This document shows positions 26,212-35,247 of a stretch of DNA of 64,000 nucleotides, one piece after another. This stretch comes from Aquimarina macrocephali JAMB N27 (GTDB lineage Bacteria; Bacteroidota; Bacteroidia; Flavobacteriales; Flavobacteriaceae): positions 1 to 64,000 of the forward strand of contig NZ_JACA01000051.1 of the NCBI RefSeq assembly GCF_000520995.1, given 5' to 3'. Positions within the stretch are counted from its first letter, which is position 1. Every line of letters begins with the position of its first letter. The notes beneath the pieces are model-generated. The model saw only the letters and a list, made by a program, of their open reading frames with translations, made no database searches and was not told the origin of the DNA. The position numbers and the translations under genes are program-made.

Positions 26212-26219
26212 TATTTTTA
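26212..26219 (-). promoter_or_regulatory. -7 box TACCTTTG of the rpsP operon
   Basis: TACCTTTG on the minus strand (26219-26212), followed by a GC-rich start GCGGCC, fits a strong Bacteroidota ribosomal-protein promoter. A leader of about 50 bases results. Confidence 0.55.
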
Positions 26220-26370
26220 ATCAATTCAAATCAATAAATAAAAGTTTATTCTCTGTAAAATAATCATTTACATAAGTAATACATAAAAAACCGATTCATA
26301 AACTCTGTTTTTATGAGGAAAAACACCTCTATCTTTTGATTTTTATTAGGAAAAAATATCGTTTTGTGTA

Positions 26371-26472
26371 TTTCATCGATAAAATATGCTTTTTTTCGAT
26401 GAAAAAGTTGTTTTCTTAATATTTTCATTATATGTTTGTAGGTGTAAACATATTTTTACGGTTTTTCCGTAA
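26371..26472 (+). promoter_or_regulatory. Promoter and dyads ahead of the lipoprotein gene (gap 26155-26498)
   Basis: TTG (26408-26410) and TATGTTTG (26431-26438) are spaced 20 bases, a good Bacteroidota promoter. A dyad TTTCATCGA (26371-26379) / TCGATGAAA (26396-26404) lies just upstream, and a small hairpin TTACGG-N5-CCGTAA (26456-26472) lies in the leader. The remaining gap, shared with the divergent rpsP promoter, holds nothing else recognisable. Confidence 0.5.
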
Positions 26473-26498
26473 TAAAATCATACTAAAGCCCCAAGCCT

Positions 26499-27338
26499 AT
26501 GATTAAAAAAATTACCCCTCTATTGGCAGTAATCTGCCTTTTTTTAACTTCATGCTCTACAGATATCGAAATAAACACACCAGCTTTACAAGCAAAAATT
26601 GACGGTGAGTTATTTAGATCATCTATAAAAAAAGCTGTTATTTATGATGATGGTACATTGGTAATATCAGGAAGCTCGGGAGATAAATCTATAAGCTTTA
26701 CGACTACATCTACTAATGTTGGAACCTATAAAACAGCTCTTCAAACCATAAGTAAGGTTAGTTTTCAAAAAAATCAAACAAAATTCATTTCTAAAGACGG
26801 AGAAACCGAAGGGGAAGTGTCAATAACAGAAATATATAATAATGAAATTTCTGGTAATTTTCATTTTAAAGACCTTAAAGATGATAATGGTAATCCAATA
26901 AATTTTAATAATGGATGGTTTTATAGATTACCATTAGAAAATGGTACAATTGAAGAAGAAGTAACTCAGGAAATTAATCCTTGTTTACTTAATGCTTCTT
27001 TAACCGCTATGGTTAATAATACTGAAATGATTACTGATGATCATACTGCCAAATTATTTGGTGTAGATGATGCCTCCATTCTCATTACTGCTACCAATGA
27101 AACTGAAGAAGTTAACATTGTATTTATGGCAGATGTAGCACCAGGCACATATCCATTAACCGGATCTGGAAATTATAGCGCCTCTTATGAAGTAAATAAT
27201 GATAAGTCTTCTGCATTATCAGGAACCCTTATTATTACTAATCACGATATCGAGACCAAATGTATTAGTGGAAGTTTTGAATTTGAAACCCGAAGTGGTT
27301 CTCAAATATCACAAGGCTCCTTTGATTTTGGTTATTAA
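26499..27338 (+). CDS. Lipoprotein with two repeated beta-rich domains (DUF6252-like)
   Basis: A 279-residue lipoprotein: signal peptide with lipobox LTSC (Cys19). Two similar domains follow, about residues 28-150 and 165-279. Each opens with an AxxDGxxF/AMVNNTE-type strand, has a central loop with APGTYPL or NVGTYKT, and ends in a SGSFEFE / SGNFHFK strand. This resembles the small DUF6252-type domain frequent in flavobacterial lipoproteins; the duplication makes it twice the usual length. Function unknown. Strong promoter and terminator mark it as a single gene. Confidence 0.75.
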   Translation: MIKKITPLLAVICLFLTSCSTDIEINTPALQAKIDGELFRSSIKKAVIYDDGTLVISGSSGDKSISFTTTSTNVGTYKTALQTISKVSFQKNQTKFISKDGETEGEVSITEIYNNEISGNFHFKDLKDDNGNPINFNNGWFYRLPLENGTIEEEVTQEINPCLLNASLTAMVNNTEMITDDHTAKLFGVDDASILITATNETEEVNIVFMADVAPGTYPLTGSGNYSASYEVNNDKSSALSGTLIITNHDIETKCISGSFEFETRSGSQISQGSFDFGY

Positions 27339-27381
27339 TTTAATTACCCCTAAATAATTACCCTACTCGACTTTGCTCATG

Positions 27382-27414
27382 AAAAGCGATCATTTATGAA
27401 ATGATCGCTTTTTT
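27382..27414 (+). terminator. Intrinsic terminator after the lipoprotein gene
   Basis: AAAAGCGATCATTT (27382-27395) and AAATGATCGCTTTT (27399-27412) form a perfect 14-base stem with a 3-base loop and a T-run to 27414. Confidence 0.9.
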
Positions 27415-27502
27415 CATACCCCTATTTTCTTGTATCGACTACACTAAAAACCATGGTTAATAATTCTGGATAACTTTTCGAAAATCAAAGTATCATTTTA
27501 GT

Positions 27503-27510
27503 TATTTTTG
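27503..27510 (+). promoter_or_regulatory. -7 box TATTTTTG of dnaE
   Basis: TATTTTTG matches TAnnTTTG and ends 43 bases before the dnaE ATG. No -33 TTG is clear. Confidence 0.45.
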
Positions 27511-27553
27511 AAAGTCCTTTGTAAGGGATAATTTTCTTGAAATACCTCTTTTT

Positions 27554-30500
27554 ATGTACTTAGTTTTTGATACTGAAACCACCGGGTTACCAAAACGATG
27601 GGACGCCCCTATTAGCGACACCGATAACTGGCCAAGATGCATACAAATTGCATGGCAGTTACATGATGCTATGGGAAACTGTATCGAACACCAAGATTAC
27701 CTTGTACGACCCGATGGATTTAATATCCCATATGATGCAGAAAAAATTCATGGTATCTCGACCGAGTTAGCAACCCAAGACGGTATTACATTACAAGAAG
27801 TATTAGACAAGTTCAATATTGCTCTATCCAAAACCAAATTTGTTGTCGGACAAAATGTTGGATTTGATGTTAATATTATGGGTGCAGAGTTCTATCGTCT
27901 TGACGTAGAAAATAAGTTACAGGAACTTCCTGTTTTAGACACCTGTACCGAAATCACAGCAGGATTGTGCCAAATTCCGGGCGGTCGTGGTGGCAAATTT
28001 AAACTCCCGACACTTACAGAACTTCATCAACATCTATTTGGCACTGCATTTGGCGAAGCACATAATGCTACTGCCGATGTAGAGGCCACTACCCGATGTT
28101 TTTTTGAATTGATTCGTAAACAGGTTTTTACAATCGAGGAACTTGATGTAGAAACAGATTATTTTCAAAATTTTGCAGAAACTAATCCTGAAACGATTCA
28201 GTTAATAGGATTAAAACATATCAATCTTAAAAAAGCTTCTCAGAAAATTCAAGAAGCACTTTCTAAAAAAGAAGATTCTGACTTATCCCAACAAGAGATT
28301 GATGATAATATTGCTGCTCTGGATGAAGTTAACTTTACCCACCTGCATAATCATACCCAGTTTTCGGTATTACAATCAACAACCAGTATTCCTGATTTAA
28401 TAAATGTAGCTGCACAGCATAAAATGAATGCTGTTGCCATGACAGACCATGCTAATATGATGGGAGCTTTTCATTTTGTACAGGGAATCTCTAATCACAA
28501 TGCAACTATAAAAGCAGCCAATGCGGAAGCAATAGAAAATGGACAAGAACCAGAAGGTGTAGAGATAAAACCTATTGTAGGTTGTGAGTTTTTTGTTTGC
28601 GAAAATCACACAGACAAGTCGAGAAAGGATAATGGATATCAAATTGTATTATTAGCCAAAAACAAAAACGGATACCATAATTTGGCAAAAATGTCCTCAA
28701 CTGCTTTTGTTAATGGATTTTATTATGTTCCCAGAATTGACAAAGAAGTCATCAAACAATACAAAGAGGATATCATTGTTCTTACCGGAAACTTATACGG
28801 AGAAGTCCCTAGTAAAGTCCTTAATATTGGAGAAAAACAAGCAGAAGAAGCATTACTATGGTGGCATCAAGAATTTGGCGATGATCTATACATTGAGATT
28901 ATGCGTCATAATCAAGAAGATGAAAATAGAGTAAACCAAGTATTAATCCAATTCGCAAAAAAACATAATATTAAGACCGTTGCTACCAACAACACATATT
29001 ATTGCGAAAAGAAAGATGCTAATGCACATGATATTCTTTTATGTGTAAAAGACGGAGAAAAGCAAGCTACTCCTATTGGTCGTGGCAGAGGATATCGATA
29101 TGGCCTACCAAACCAGGAATATTACTTCAAATCTCAGGAAGAGATGAAAGACCTCTTCAAAAATCTACCAGAAGCGGTCATAAATATCCAGGAAATCGTA
29201 GATAAAATTGAGCCTTTTGTACTTGCCAGAGATGTATTATTGCCTGCGTTTGATATCCCCGAAGAATTTAGATCCGAAGAAGACCTGGTCGATGGAGGTA
29301 AACGAGGTGAAAATAAATATTTAAGACATATCACTTACGAAGGTGCAAAAAAACGATATGGAGATATAACTCCCTCAATCGATGAGCGTCTGGATTTTGA
29401 ATTACAGGTAATCGAAAAAACCGGATACCCAGGATATTTCTTGATTGTAGAAGATTTTATTCGAGCCGCTCGTGACATGGATGTCTCTGTAGGTCCTGGA
29501 CGTGGATCGGCTGCTGGATCTGCAGTAGCCTATTGTCTGTGGATCACTAATCTTGACCCTATTAAATACGATTTGCTTTTTGAGCGTTTCTTAAATCCAG
29601 ATCGTGTAAGTATGCCCGATATTGATATTGATTTTGATGATGAAGGCCGAAGCCGTGTCATGGACTATGTAATTGAAAAATACGGTTCCAATCAAGTAGC
29701 ACAGATCATTACTTATGGTACAATGGCTGCCAAATCTTCAATACGAGATACCGCGCGAGTATTAGATCTTCCACTTGGTGATGCAGATCGTATTGCAAAG
29801 CTTATCCCTAACATGTCAAAACTCGGAAAGATTTTTGGTGTGGACGAAGCTACATTAAAGAAAAAATTTAGAAGCGACGAATTAGAAAAAGTTAATGAAC
29901 TTCTTAATATCGCCGAAGGCAGTGATCTCGAAGCAGAAACACTTAACCAAGCCAGAGTATTAGAAGGCTCTGTTAGAAACACCGGAATTCATGCTTGTGG
30001 AGTTATCATAACACCAGATGATATTACCAAATTCGTCCCTGTAGCATTAGCTAAGGATTCTGAAATGTACTGTACACAGTTTGACAACTCTGTAGTTGAA
30101 AATGCAGGACTACTAAAAATGGATTTCCTGGGGTTAAAAACATTAACCTTAATTAAGGATACTGTTAAGATTGTAAAAGCAAAACATGGAGTAGAACTAG
30201 ATCCCGAAAACTTCCCTCTTGATGATGAAGAAACCTATGCTCTTTTCCAAAGAGGAGAAACTGTAGGGGTATTCCAATATGAATCTCCAGGGATGCAAAA
30301 ATACATGAAGGAACTTAAGCCTACTGTTTTTGCTGATCTTATAGCAATGAATGCCTTATATCGTCCTGGGCCATTAGAATACATACCTAGTTTTATCAAT
30401 AGAAAACATGGTACAGAGGAAATCATTTATGATCTTGAAGCTTGTGAAGAGTACTTAAAAGAAACCTACGGAATTACGGTTTATCAAGAGCAAGTGATGT

Positions 30501-31939
30501 TGCTTTCGCAAAAATTGGCAAATTTCACCAAAGGTGAAGCCGATGTACTACGTAAAGCAATGGGTAAAAAACAAAAGGCAGTTCTTGATAAGATGAAGCC
30601 TAAGTTTATAAAGCAAGCTTCAGAAAAAGGTCATGCAGAAGATAAACTAGAAAAGATATGGAAAGATTGGGAGGCTTTTGCTGCCTACGCATTTAATAAA
30701 TCTCACTCTACCTGCTATGCCTGGATTGCTTACCAGACAGCATATCTAAAAGCACACTATCCAGCAGAATATATGGCGGCTGTGCTTTCTAATAATATGA
30801 ACGACATCAAACAGGTCACCTTCTTTATGGAGGAATGCAAACGTATGAAACTGGATGTACTAGGACCCGATGTAAATGAATCCTATCGTAAGTTTTCGGT
30901 AAACAAAGATGGAGCCGTTCGTTTTGGAATGGGAGCCATAAAAGGTGTAGGAACTGGTGCTGTAGCTACCATAGTAGAAGGCCGAAAAGAAGATGGACCA
31001 TACAGATCTATCTTTGACCTTGCCAAACGTATCGATCTTCGTGCAGCTAATAAAAAAGCATTCGAAAGTTTAGCTTTGGCCGGAGGTTTTGATTCCTTTT
31101 CTGAAACTCATAGAGGACAATATTTTCATGAAGAGGGAGACGGTATTACTTTCTTAGAAAAAGCAGTACGATATGGATCCAAATTTCAGGAAAGTGAAAA
31201 TTCTTCACAAGTAAGTCTATTTGGAGAAGCTAGTGATGTACAAATCCCCGAACCCATAGTACCGCCTTGCGAAGAATGGGGAACAATGGAAAAATTAGCA
31301 CGTGAAAAAGAAGTCGTAGGAATATACCTCTCTGGTCACCCCTTAGATGATTTTAAATATGAAATGAAATATTTCTGCAATGGCACCTTGCTCAATTTTG
31401 CAGATCTCGAAGGTAATATTAATCGTGAAATCTCTTTTGGAGGAGTAATTTCTAACGTAGAACATCGTACATCCAAAAATGGTAAAGGCTGGGCTACTTT
31501 TATGATAGAAGATTATAACACAGCTCACGAATTCAGGATTTTTGGCGAAGAATACCTAAAACATCGTCCTTTCCTGGTAAAAAGCACCTTTGTATATTCC
31601 AAAGCTTTTATTAAAGAAGGCTGGGTAAACCGTGATACTGGTAAAAAAGGAGATCCCAGAATACAATTTAATAGCTTTCAATTATTGCACGATGTAATGG
31701 AAACCTATGCAAGAAAACTTACAATCCAAATGGATATTAATGAGCTTTCTGACTCTAGAATAGATGACTTAAAAGAATTGCTAACAGAGCATACTGGAAA
31801 TCATACACTCAATTTTGTAATTTATGAAATGGCCGAACAGTTAAAACTGCACATGCCTAGCCGAAAACAAAAAGTAAATATCTCTCCAGAATTACTTGTT
31901 GCTCTTGAGGATGAATCCATATACTATAAATTAAACTAA
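27554..31939 (+). CDS. dnaE: DNA polymerase III subunit alpha with fused N-terminal 3'-5' exonuclease
   Basis: A 1461-residue replicative polymerase. Residues 1-190 are a DnaQ-like DEDD exonuclease (FDTETTG at about 5-11, HNATADVEATTR near 173-184). From about 261 comes the PHP domain (THLHNHTQFSVLQ), then the C-family polymerase core: GPGRGSAAGSAVAYC and catalytic PDIDIDFDD (Asp689, 691, 693), followed by helix-hairpin-helix and an OB fold (about 1290-1370). The usual DnaE is about 1160 residues, so the extra 260 are the built-in proofreading domain, as known in Bacteroidota. It is a single gene with its own promoter. Confidence 0.95.
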   Translation: MYLVFDTETTGLPKRWDAPISDTDNWPRCIQIAWQLHDAMGNCIEHQDYLVRPDGFNIPYDAEKIHGISTELATQDGITLQEVLDKFNIALSKTKFVVGQNVGFDVNIMGAEFYRLDVENKLQELPVLDTCTEITAGLCQIPGGRGGKFKLPTLTELHQHLFGTAFGEAHNATADVEATTRCFFELIRKQVFTIEELDVETDYFQNFAETNPETIQLIGLKHINLKKASQKIQEALSKKEDSDLSQQEIDDNIAALDEVNFTHLHNHTQFSVLQSTTSIPDLINVAAQHKMNAVAMTDHANMMGAFHFVQGISNHNATIKAANAEAIENGQEPEGVEIKPIVGCEFFVCENHTDKSRKDNGYQIVLLAKNKNGYHNLAKMSSTAFVNGFYYVPRIDKEVIKQYKEDIIVLTGNLYGEVPSKVLNIGEKQAEEALLWWHQEFGDDLYIEIMRHNQEDENRVNQVLIQFAKKHNIKTVATNNTYYCEKKDANAHDILLCVKDGEKQATPIGRGRGYRYGLPNQEYYFKSQEEMKDLFKNLPEAVINIQEIVDKIEPFVLARDVLLPAFDIPEEFRSEEDLVDGGKRGENKYLRHITYEGAKKRYGDITPSIDERLDFELQVIEKTGYPGYFLIVEDFIRAARDMDVSVGPGRGSAAGSAVAYCLWITNLDPIKYDLLFERFLNPDRVSMPDIDIDFDDEGRSRVMDYVIEKYGSNQVAQIITYGTMAAKSSIRDTARVLDLPLGDADRIAKLIPNMSKLGKIFGVDEATLKKKFRSDELEKVNELLNIAEGSDLEAETLNQARVLEGSVRNTGIHACGVIITPDDITKFVPVALAKDSEMYCTQFDNSVVENAGLLKMDFLGLKTLTLIKDTVKIVKAKHGVELDPENFPLDDEETYALFQRGETVGVFQYESPGMQKYMKELKPTVFADLIAMNALYRPGPLEYIPSFINRKHGTEEIIYDLEACEEYLKETYGITVYQEQVMLLSQKLANFTKGEADVLRKAMGKKQKAVLDKMKPKFIKQASEKGHAEDKLEKIWKDWEAFAAYAFNKSHSTCYAWIAYQTAYLKAHYPAEYMAAVLSNNMNDIKQVTFFMEECKRMKLDVLGPDVNESYRKFSVNKDGAVRFGMGAIKGVGTGAVATIVEGRKEDGPYRSIFDLAKRIDLRAANKKAFESLALAGGFDSFSETHRGQYFHEEGDGITFLEKAVRYGSKFQESENSSQVSLFGEASDVQIPEPIVPPCEEWGTMEKLAREKEVVGIYLSGHPLDDFKYEMKYFCNGTLLNFADLEGNINREISFGGVISNVEHRTSKNGKGWATFMIEDYNTAHEFRIFGEEYLKHRPFLVKSTFVYSKAFIKEGWVNRDTGKKGDPRIQFNSFQLLHDVMETYARKLTIQMDINELSDSRIDDLKELLTEHTGNHTLNFVIYEMAEQLKLHMPSRKQKVNISPELLVALEDESIYYKLN

Positions 31940-32219
31940 AACATAATACCTTACACTTATACACAGAAGTTATCGCGTATAATTGATTAGATTTATGAAA
32001 GAAAAGACAGGTAACTAAAAACTATTAAATCGAACCCGGTTTTCTTATATCAACAAAATCACCAAAACTTCTTACTATCTGATTTTCTTGACATAAGGAA
32101 AGAACTTTAGCTTAGAAAGCTGCTACATTTGTTCTTAATGTATATTTAAAATAGCATTAAACACTAATTACTCATAGTGTTAGAACAAACAACAACCTTG
32201 TTAGATATAAAACCCTGTT

Positions 32220-32906
32220 ATGTTAGAAAATTTAGCTCCTTATATTTCAATTATTTTTATTATCACCACTTGCATTAGTGTCTTTTTATTTTATATAGCA
32301 TCTCATAGTTCCAAAAGAGTTTTGTTTCTCATTATAGTATGGGCAAGTATACAGGGGATACTGGGGTATTCATCTTTTTATTTAGACACCTCATTACCTC
32401 CTCGCTTTAGCCTAGCAATTATCCCTCCTTTATTACTTGTTGCTATTTTGTTTTTTACAAAAAAAGGAGAAACATTCATTGGTCAGCTTGATATCAAAAT
32501 ACTCACAATACTTCATACCATAAGGATACCTGTAGAATTAGTTTTATACTGGTTATTTTTACACAAATCAATACCAGAACTCATGACTTTTTCGGGTAGA
32601 AATTTTGACATACTTGCAGGAATAACAGCTCCATTTGTATACTATTTTGGGTATATACATAAAATTCTTTCTCCAAAATTTCTATTAGGCTGGAATTTGA
32701 TATGCTTATTACTATTATTATTTATAGTAATAAATGCCATACTTTCCTTTCCTTTCCGGTTTCAGCAGTTTGCTTTTGATCAGCCTAATGTCGCTTTGTT
32801 TTACTTCCCATTCGTGTGGTTGGCATCTGTAGTAGTTCCTATTGTATTATTTTCTCATCTGGTTTCAATACAATATTTATCCAAACAACTTAAAATTCTA
32901 AAATAA
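32220..32906 (+). CDS. Polytopic membrane protein of unknown function
   Basis: A 228-residue protein with about six or seven hydrophobic segments and no conserved motif I recognise. The C-terminal two segments flank PFRFQQFAFDQPNVALFYFP. It is isolated: 280 bases after dnaE and 187 before trxA. The coding potential is good (codon bias like neighbours, no shadow of another gene). Function unknown. Confidence 0.65.
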   Translation: MLENLAPYISIIFIITTCISVFLFYIASHSSKRVLFLIIVWASIQGILGYSSFYLDTSLPPRFSLAIIPPLLLVAILFFTKKGETFIGQLDIKILTILHTIRIPVELVLYWLFLHKSIPELMTFSGRNFDILAGITAPFVYYFGYIHKILSPKFLLGWNLICLLLLLFIVINAILSFPFRFQQFAFDQPNVALFYFPFVWLASVVVPIVLFSHLVSIQYLSKQLKILK

Positions 32907-33043
32907 TTCAACTTATACTGATCATTTTTGAGATGTAATTTGCTATAAAGTAATACTTTCATATTATATTTGGTATCAGAAAATCAAATAACCCTATAGT
33001 CAAAACAAATATTACTGATGTAAGCTTTGGCAGAATTATTGAC

Positions 33044-33051
33044 TAATTTTG
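33044..33051 (+). promoter_or_regulatory. -7 box TAATTTTG of trxA
   Basis: TAATTTTG matches TAnnTTTG and ends 42 bases before the trxA ATG. A TTTG at 33026-33029 is only 14 bases upstream, too close for a standard -33. Confidence 0.45.
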
Positions 33052-33093
33052 TGAATATTAAAATAACAAGAATTTTTTAAATAATAAATAACT

Positions 33094-33411
33094 ATGGCAC
33101 TAGAAATAACAGATGCTACTTTTGATGAGGTAGTACTTAAAAGTGATAAACCTGTATTGGTTGATTTTTGGGCGGCTTGGTGTGGTCCATGTAGAATGGT
33201 AGGCCCTATCATCGAACAAATTAGTGAAGAATATGACGGAAAAGCCGTTGTTGGTAAAGTAGATGTTGATGCGAATCAAGAATTTGCTGCCAAATATGGT
33301 GTAAGAAATATTCCTACAGTATTGGTTTTTCAAAATGGAGAAGTAGTAGGACGTCAAGTAGGAGTTTCTCCTAAGAATGTATATGCAGAAGCATTAGATT
33401 CTTTGATGTAA
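33094..33411 (+). CDS. trxA: Thioredoxin
   Basis: A 105-residue thioredoxin, the classic length, with the redox motif WCGPC (Cys30 and Cys33), the preceding DFWAAW and the cis-Pro loop RNIPTVLVF. No signal peptide, so cytosolic. It reduces protein disulfides such as those of ribonucleotide reductase and peroxiredoxins. Single gene with its own promoter and a strong terminator. Confidence 0.96.
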   Translation: MALEITDATFDEVVLKSDKPVLVDFWAAWCGPCRMVGPIIEQISEEYDGKAVVGKVDVDANQEFAAKYGVRNIPTVLVFQNGEVVGRQVGVSPKNVYAEALDSLM

Positions 33412-33430
33412 AAGACTATCATTAAAAAAT

Positions 33431-33466
33431 AAAAAAAGGTTTGACTTATAAGTCAAACCTTTTTTT
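33431..33466. terminator. Perfect palindromic terminator after trxA
   Basis: A 36-base perfect palindrome: A-run, core GGTTTGACT-TATA-AGTCAAACC, and T-run. It can terminate on either strand. Confidence 0.92.
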
Positions 33467-33553
33467 ATGAATACTAATTTTGTAATACGTATATTGTTAT
33501 CATTAAAAAATTAAGAATATAGATCTTCGCTTTTTTATAAAAGAATATTACCT

Positions 33554-34483
33554 ATGGACATTCAAAAAGAGATTAATAAAACCGGAGGGTTCACTAATCT
33601 GGAATTACTTGCCAAGCAAGTTGTAGAAGGTTTCATATCGGGTATGCATAAGAGTCCTTTTCATGGTTTTTCTGCTGAGTTCGCAGAACATAAAGTGTAT
33701 AATAATGGAGAAAGTACCAAACACATAGACTGGAAACTTTTTGCTAAAACAGACAAACTATTTACCAAACGATATGAAGAAGAAACAAACCTGAGATGTC
33801 ATATTATTATCGATAATTCTTCTTCTATGCATTACCCTCATGTAAAAGAACATCGTCTAGGTTCATTAAATAAAATTAGCTTTTCAGTTTTAGCCACAGC
33901 TTGTTTGATGAATATCCTTAAAAAGCAACGTGATGCCATCGGATTAAGTATTTATAGTGATGAATATGATTATTACGCCCCAGAAAAAGGTAGTGAGAGG
34001 CATCATCAAATGTTACTTAATCAATTAAATAAAACCATAACAAGCACCTCCAAAAGCAAGAATACAGATACTTTTAAGTTTTTACACCTGATTGCCGAAA
34101 AAATACATCGCCGGTCATTGATTTTTTTGTTCACTGATATGTTACAAGCTACATCTAATCCTGAAAAATTATTTGAAGCTCTTAGACATCTTAAATACAA
34201 CAAACACGAGGTTATTCTCTTTCATACGTTTGATAGTGAGAAAGAATTAAATTTTGACTTTAGTAATCGACCTACCCGATTTGTAGATGTAGAAACAGGC
34301 GATCATATTAACCTATACGCAGATAATATAAAAGATAATTATCAAAAAGTAGTATCTTCTTATTTTTATGATCTAAAAATGAAATGTGCTCAATATGGTA
34401 TAAAATATGTTGAGGCTGATACCACAAAAGATTTTGATAAAATATTAACCACTTATTTTGTTGAAAGACAGAAATTTACATAA
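33554..34483 (+). CDS. DUF58 domain-containing protein (vWA-like)
   Basis: A 309-residue protein of the DUF58 family. The conserved segment NNGESTKHIDWKLFAKTDKLFTKRYEEE matches the family signature (DWK near residue 61). A vWA-like metal site follows: HIIIDNSSSM (DxSxS). DUF58 proteins usually accompany MoxR ATPases in chaperone-like complexes acting on the envelope. No MoxR gene is adjacent here, which is unusual. Confidence 0.85.
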   Translation: MDIQKEINKTGGFTNLELLAKQVVEGFISGMHKSPFHGFSAEFAEHKVYNNGESTKHIDWKLFAKTDKLFTKRYEEETNLRCHIIIDNSSSMHYPHVKEHRLGSLNKISFSVLATACLMNILKKQRDAIGLSIYSDEYDYYAPEKGSERHHQMLLNQLNKTITSTSKSKNTDTFKFLHLIAEKIHRRSLIFLFTDMLQATSNPEKLFEALRHLKYNKHEVILFHTFDSEKELNFDFSNRPTRFVDVETGDHINLYADNIKDNYQKVVSSYFYDLKMKCAQYGIKYVEADTTKDFDKILTTYFVERQKFT

Positions 34484-34521
34484 GCTAAATATTATAAAGG
34501 CAAAAAAAACAAAAAAAAACA

Positions 34522-34552
34522 TTTGCGGGTAATAAAATGAGGTGTATATTTG
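34522..34552 (+). promoter_or_regulatory. Strong promoter of the tRNA-Asp gene
   Basis: TTTG (34522-34525), 19 bases, TATATTTG (34545-34552): a textbook Bacteroidota -33/-7 pair 18 bases before the tRNA. It is the best promoter in the window. Confidence 0.82.
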
Positions 34553-34570
34553 CATCCGCAATAAGGCCTT

Positions 34571-34644
34571 GGTCTGGTAGTTCAGTTGGTTAGAATACCT
34601 GCCTGTCACGCAGGGGGTCGCGGGTTCGAGTCCCGTCCAGACCG
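34571..34644 (+). tRNA. tRNA-Asp (anticodon GTC)
   Basis: A 74-nucleotide cloverleaf without encoded CCA. Acceptor stem GGTCTGG/CCAGACC with discriminator G, anticodon arm CCTGC-CTGTCAC-GCAGG with anticodon GTC, T-arm GCGGG-TTCGAGT-CCCGT. Followed immediately by a terminator. A partial copy of its 3' end appears at 35054. Confidence 0.95.
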
Positions 34645-34687
34645 CAAAATTGCAAAAAAGCTTCAATTTATGTTGAGGCTTTTTTTA
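34644..34687 (+). terminator. tRNA-Asp terminator (left copy of a direct repeat)
   Basis: Stem AAGCTTCAA (34658-34666) / TTGAGGCTT (34673-34681) with one G-T pair, loop TTTATG and a T-run to 34686. The 44 bases 34644-34687 recur at 35089-35132 with one difference. Confidence 0.85.
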
Positions 34688-34707
34688 GCAAGAAAATGTT
34701 GTGTTGT

Positions 34708-34780
34708 TCCCGAGTTATTCGGGATGGTTTAGTAGTAAACCGATGAGAAGCTTTTCCATAAATTTGGAGAGGCTTTTTTT
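34708..34780. repeat. Short palindrome and second terminator-like hairpin before the GIY-YIG gene
   Basis: TCCCGAGTTATTCGGGA (34708-34724) is a near-palindrome matching the one at 35065. Then AAGCTTTTCCA (34748-34758) and TGGAGAGGCTT (34765-34775) form a wobble-containing stem with a T-run to 34780, a divergent copy of the tRNA terminator style. Confidence 0.6.
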
Positions 34781-34795
34781 AATTCCAATAAAAAA

Positions 34796-35053
34796 ATGAA
34801 TCCAATATACACCGTCTACATAATTCAGAGTTTGAAAGACGATTCTTTTTATATTGGGTACTCTGCAAATATTGAAGAAAGAATAAGCAAACACAATAAT
34901 GGAAATAGTAGATATACTTCCAAAAAAATTCCATGGAGATTAGTCTATACCGAGGAGTTTTCTTCAAAAAGTGATGCTATAAAAAGAGAACGTTTTCTCA
35001 AAAAACAGAAAAATAGAAATTTCTACCTCAGATTAATCCAAAATAAAAATTGA
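34796..35053 (+). CDS. Single-domain GIY-YIG nuclease-like protein
   Basis: An 85-residue protein consisting only of a GIY-YIG domain. VYII (residues 7-10) and YIG (19-21) are the name motifs (I replaces the first G), Arg29 is the conserved Arg in EERISKHNNG, and Glu65 in AIKRERF is the metal-binding Glu. These small YhbQ/UPF0213-like proteins are frequent in flavobacteria, and their biological role is unsettled. The gene lies between tRNA-Asp and a degenerate copy of the tRNA-Asp 3' end that begins at the base after its stop codon. This suggests a mobile or duplicated cassette. Confidence 0.85.
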   Translation: MNPIYTVYIIQSLKDDSFYIGYSANIEERISKHNNGNSRYTSKKIPWRLVYTEEFSSKSDAIKRERFLKKQKNRNFYLRLIQNKN

Positions 35054-35132
35054 GATCGCGGGTTTCCCGAGTACTCGGGATCCAGACTGCAAAATTGCAA
35101 AAAAGCTTCAATTTATGTTGAAGCTTTTTTTA
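35054..35132 (+). repeat. Degenerate copy of the tRNA-Asp 3' end plus terminator
   Basis: Bases 35054-35064 match tRNA-Asp 34616-34626 (10 of 11). A 16-base perfect palindrome TCCCGAGTACTCGGGA (35065-35080) replaces the T-loop half. Bases 35081-35132 then match 34636-34687 with two differences over 52 bases, including the terminator hairpin (35103-35126). The acceptor CCAGACT and lack of a 5' half mean it is not a functional tRNA. Confidence 0.88.
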
Positions 35133-35247
35133 ATTTAGGAAAGAATCGATCTAACCCAAAACATGCAGCAGTTAAATATCCCTGTATTCGGGGGATTTCA
35201 ACATCCTATTTATACTTACCTTAGACCTTGAGTAAAATTTCAAAAAA

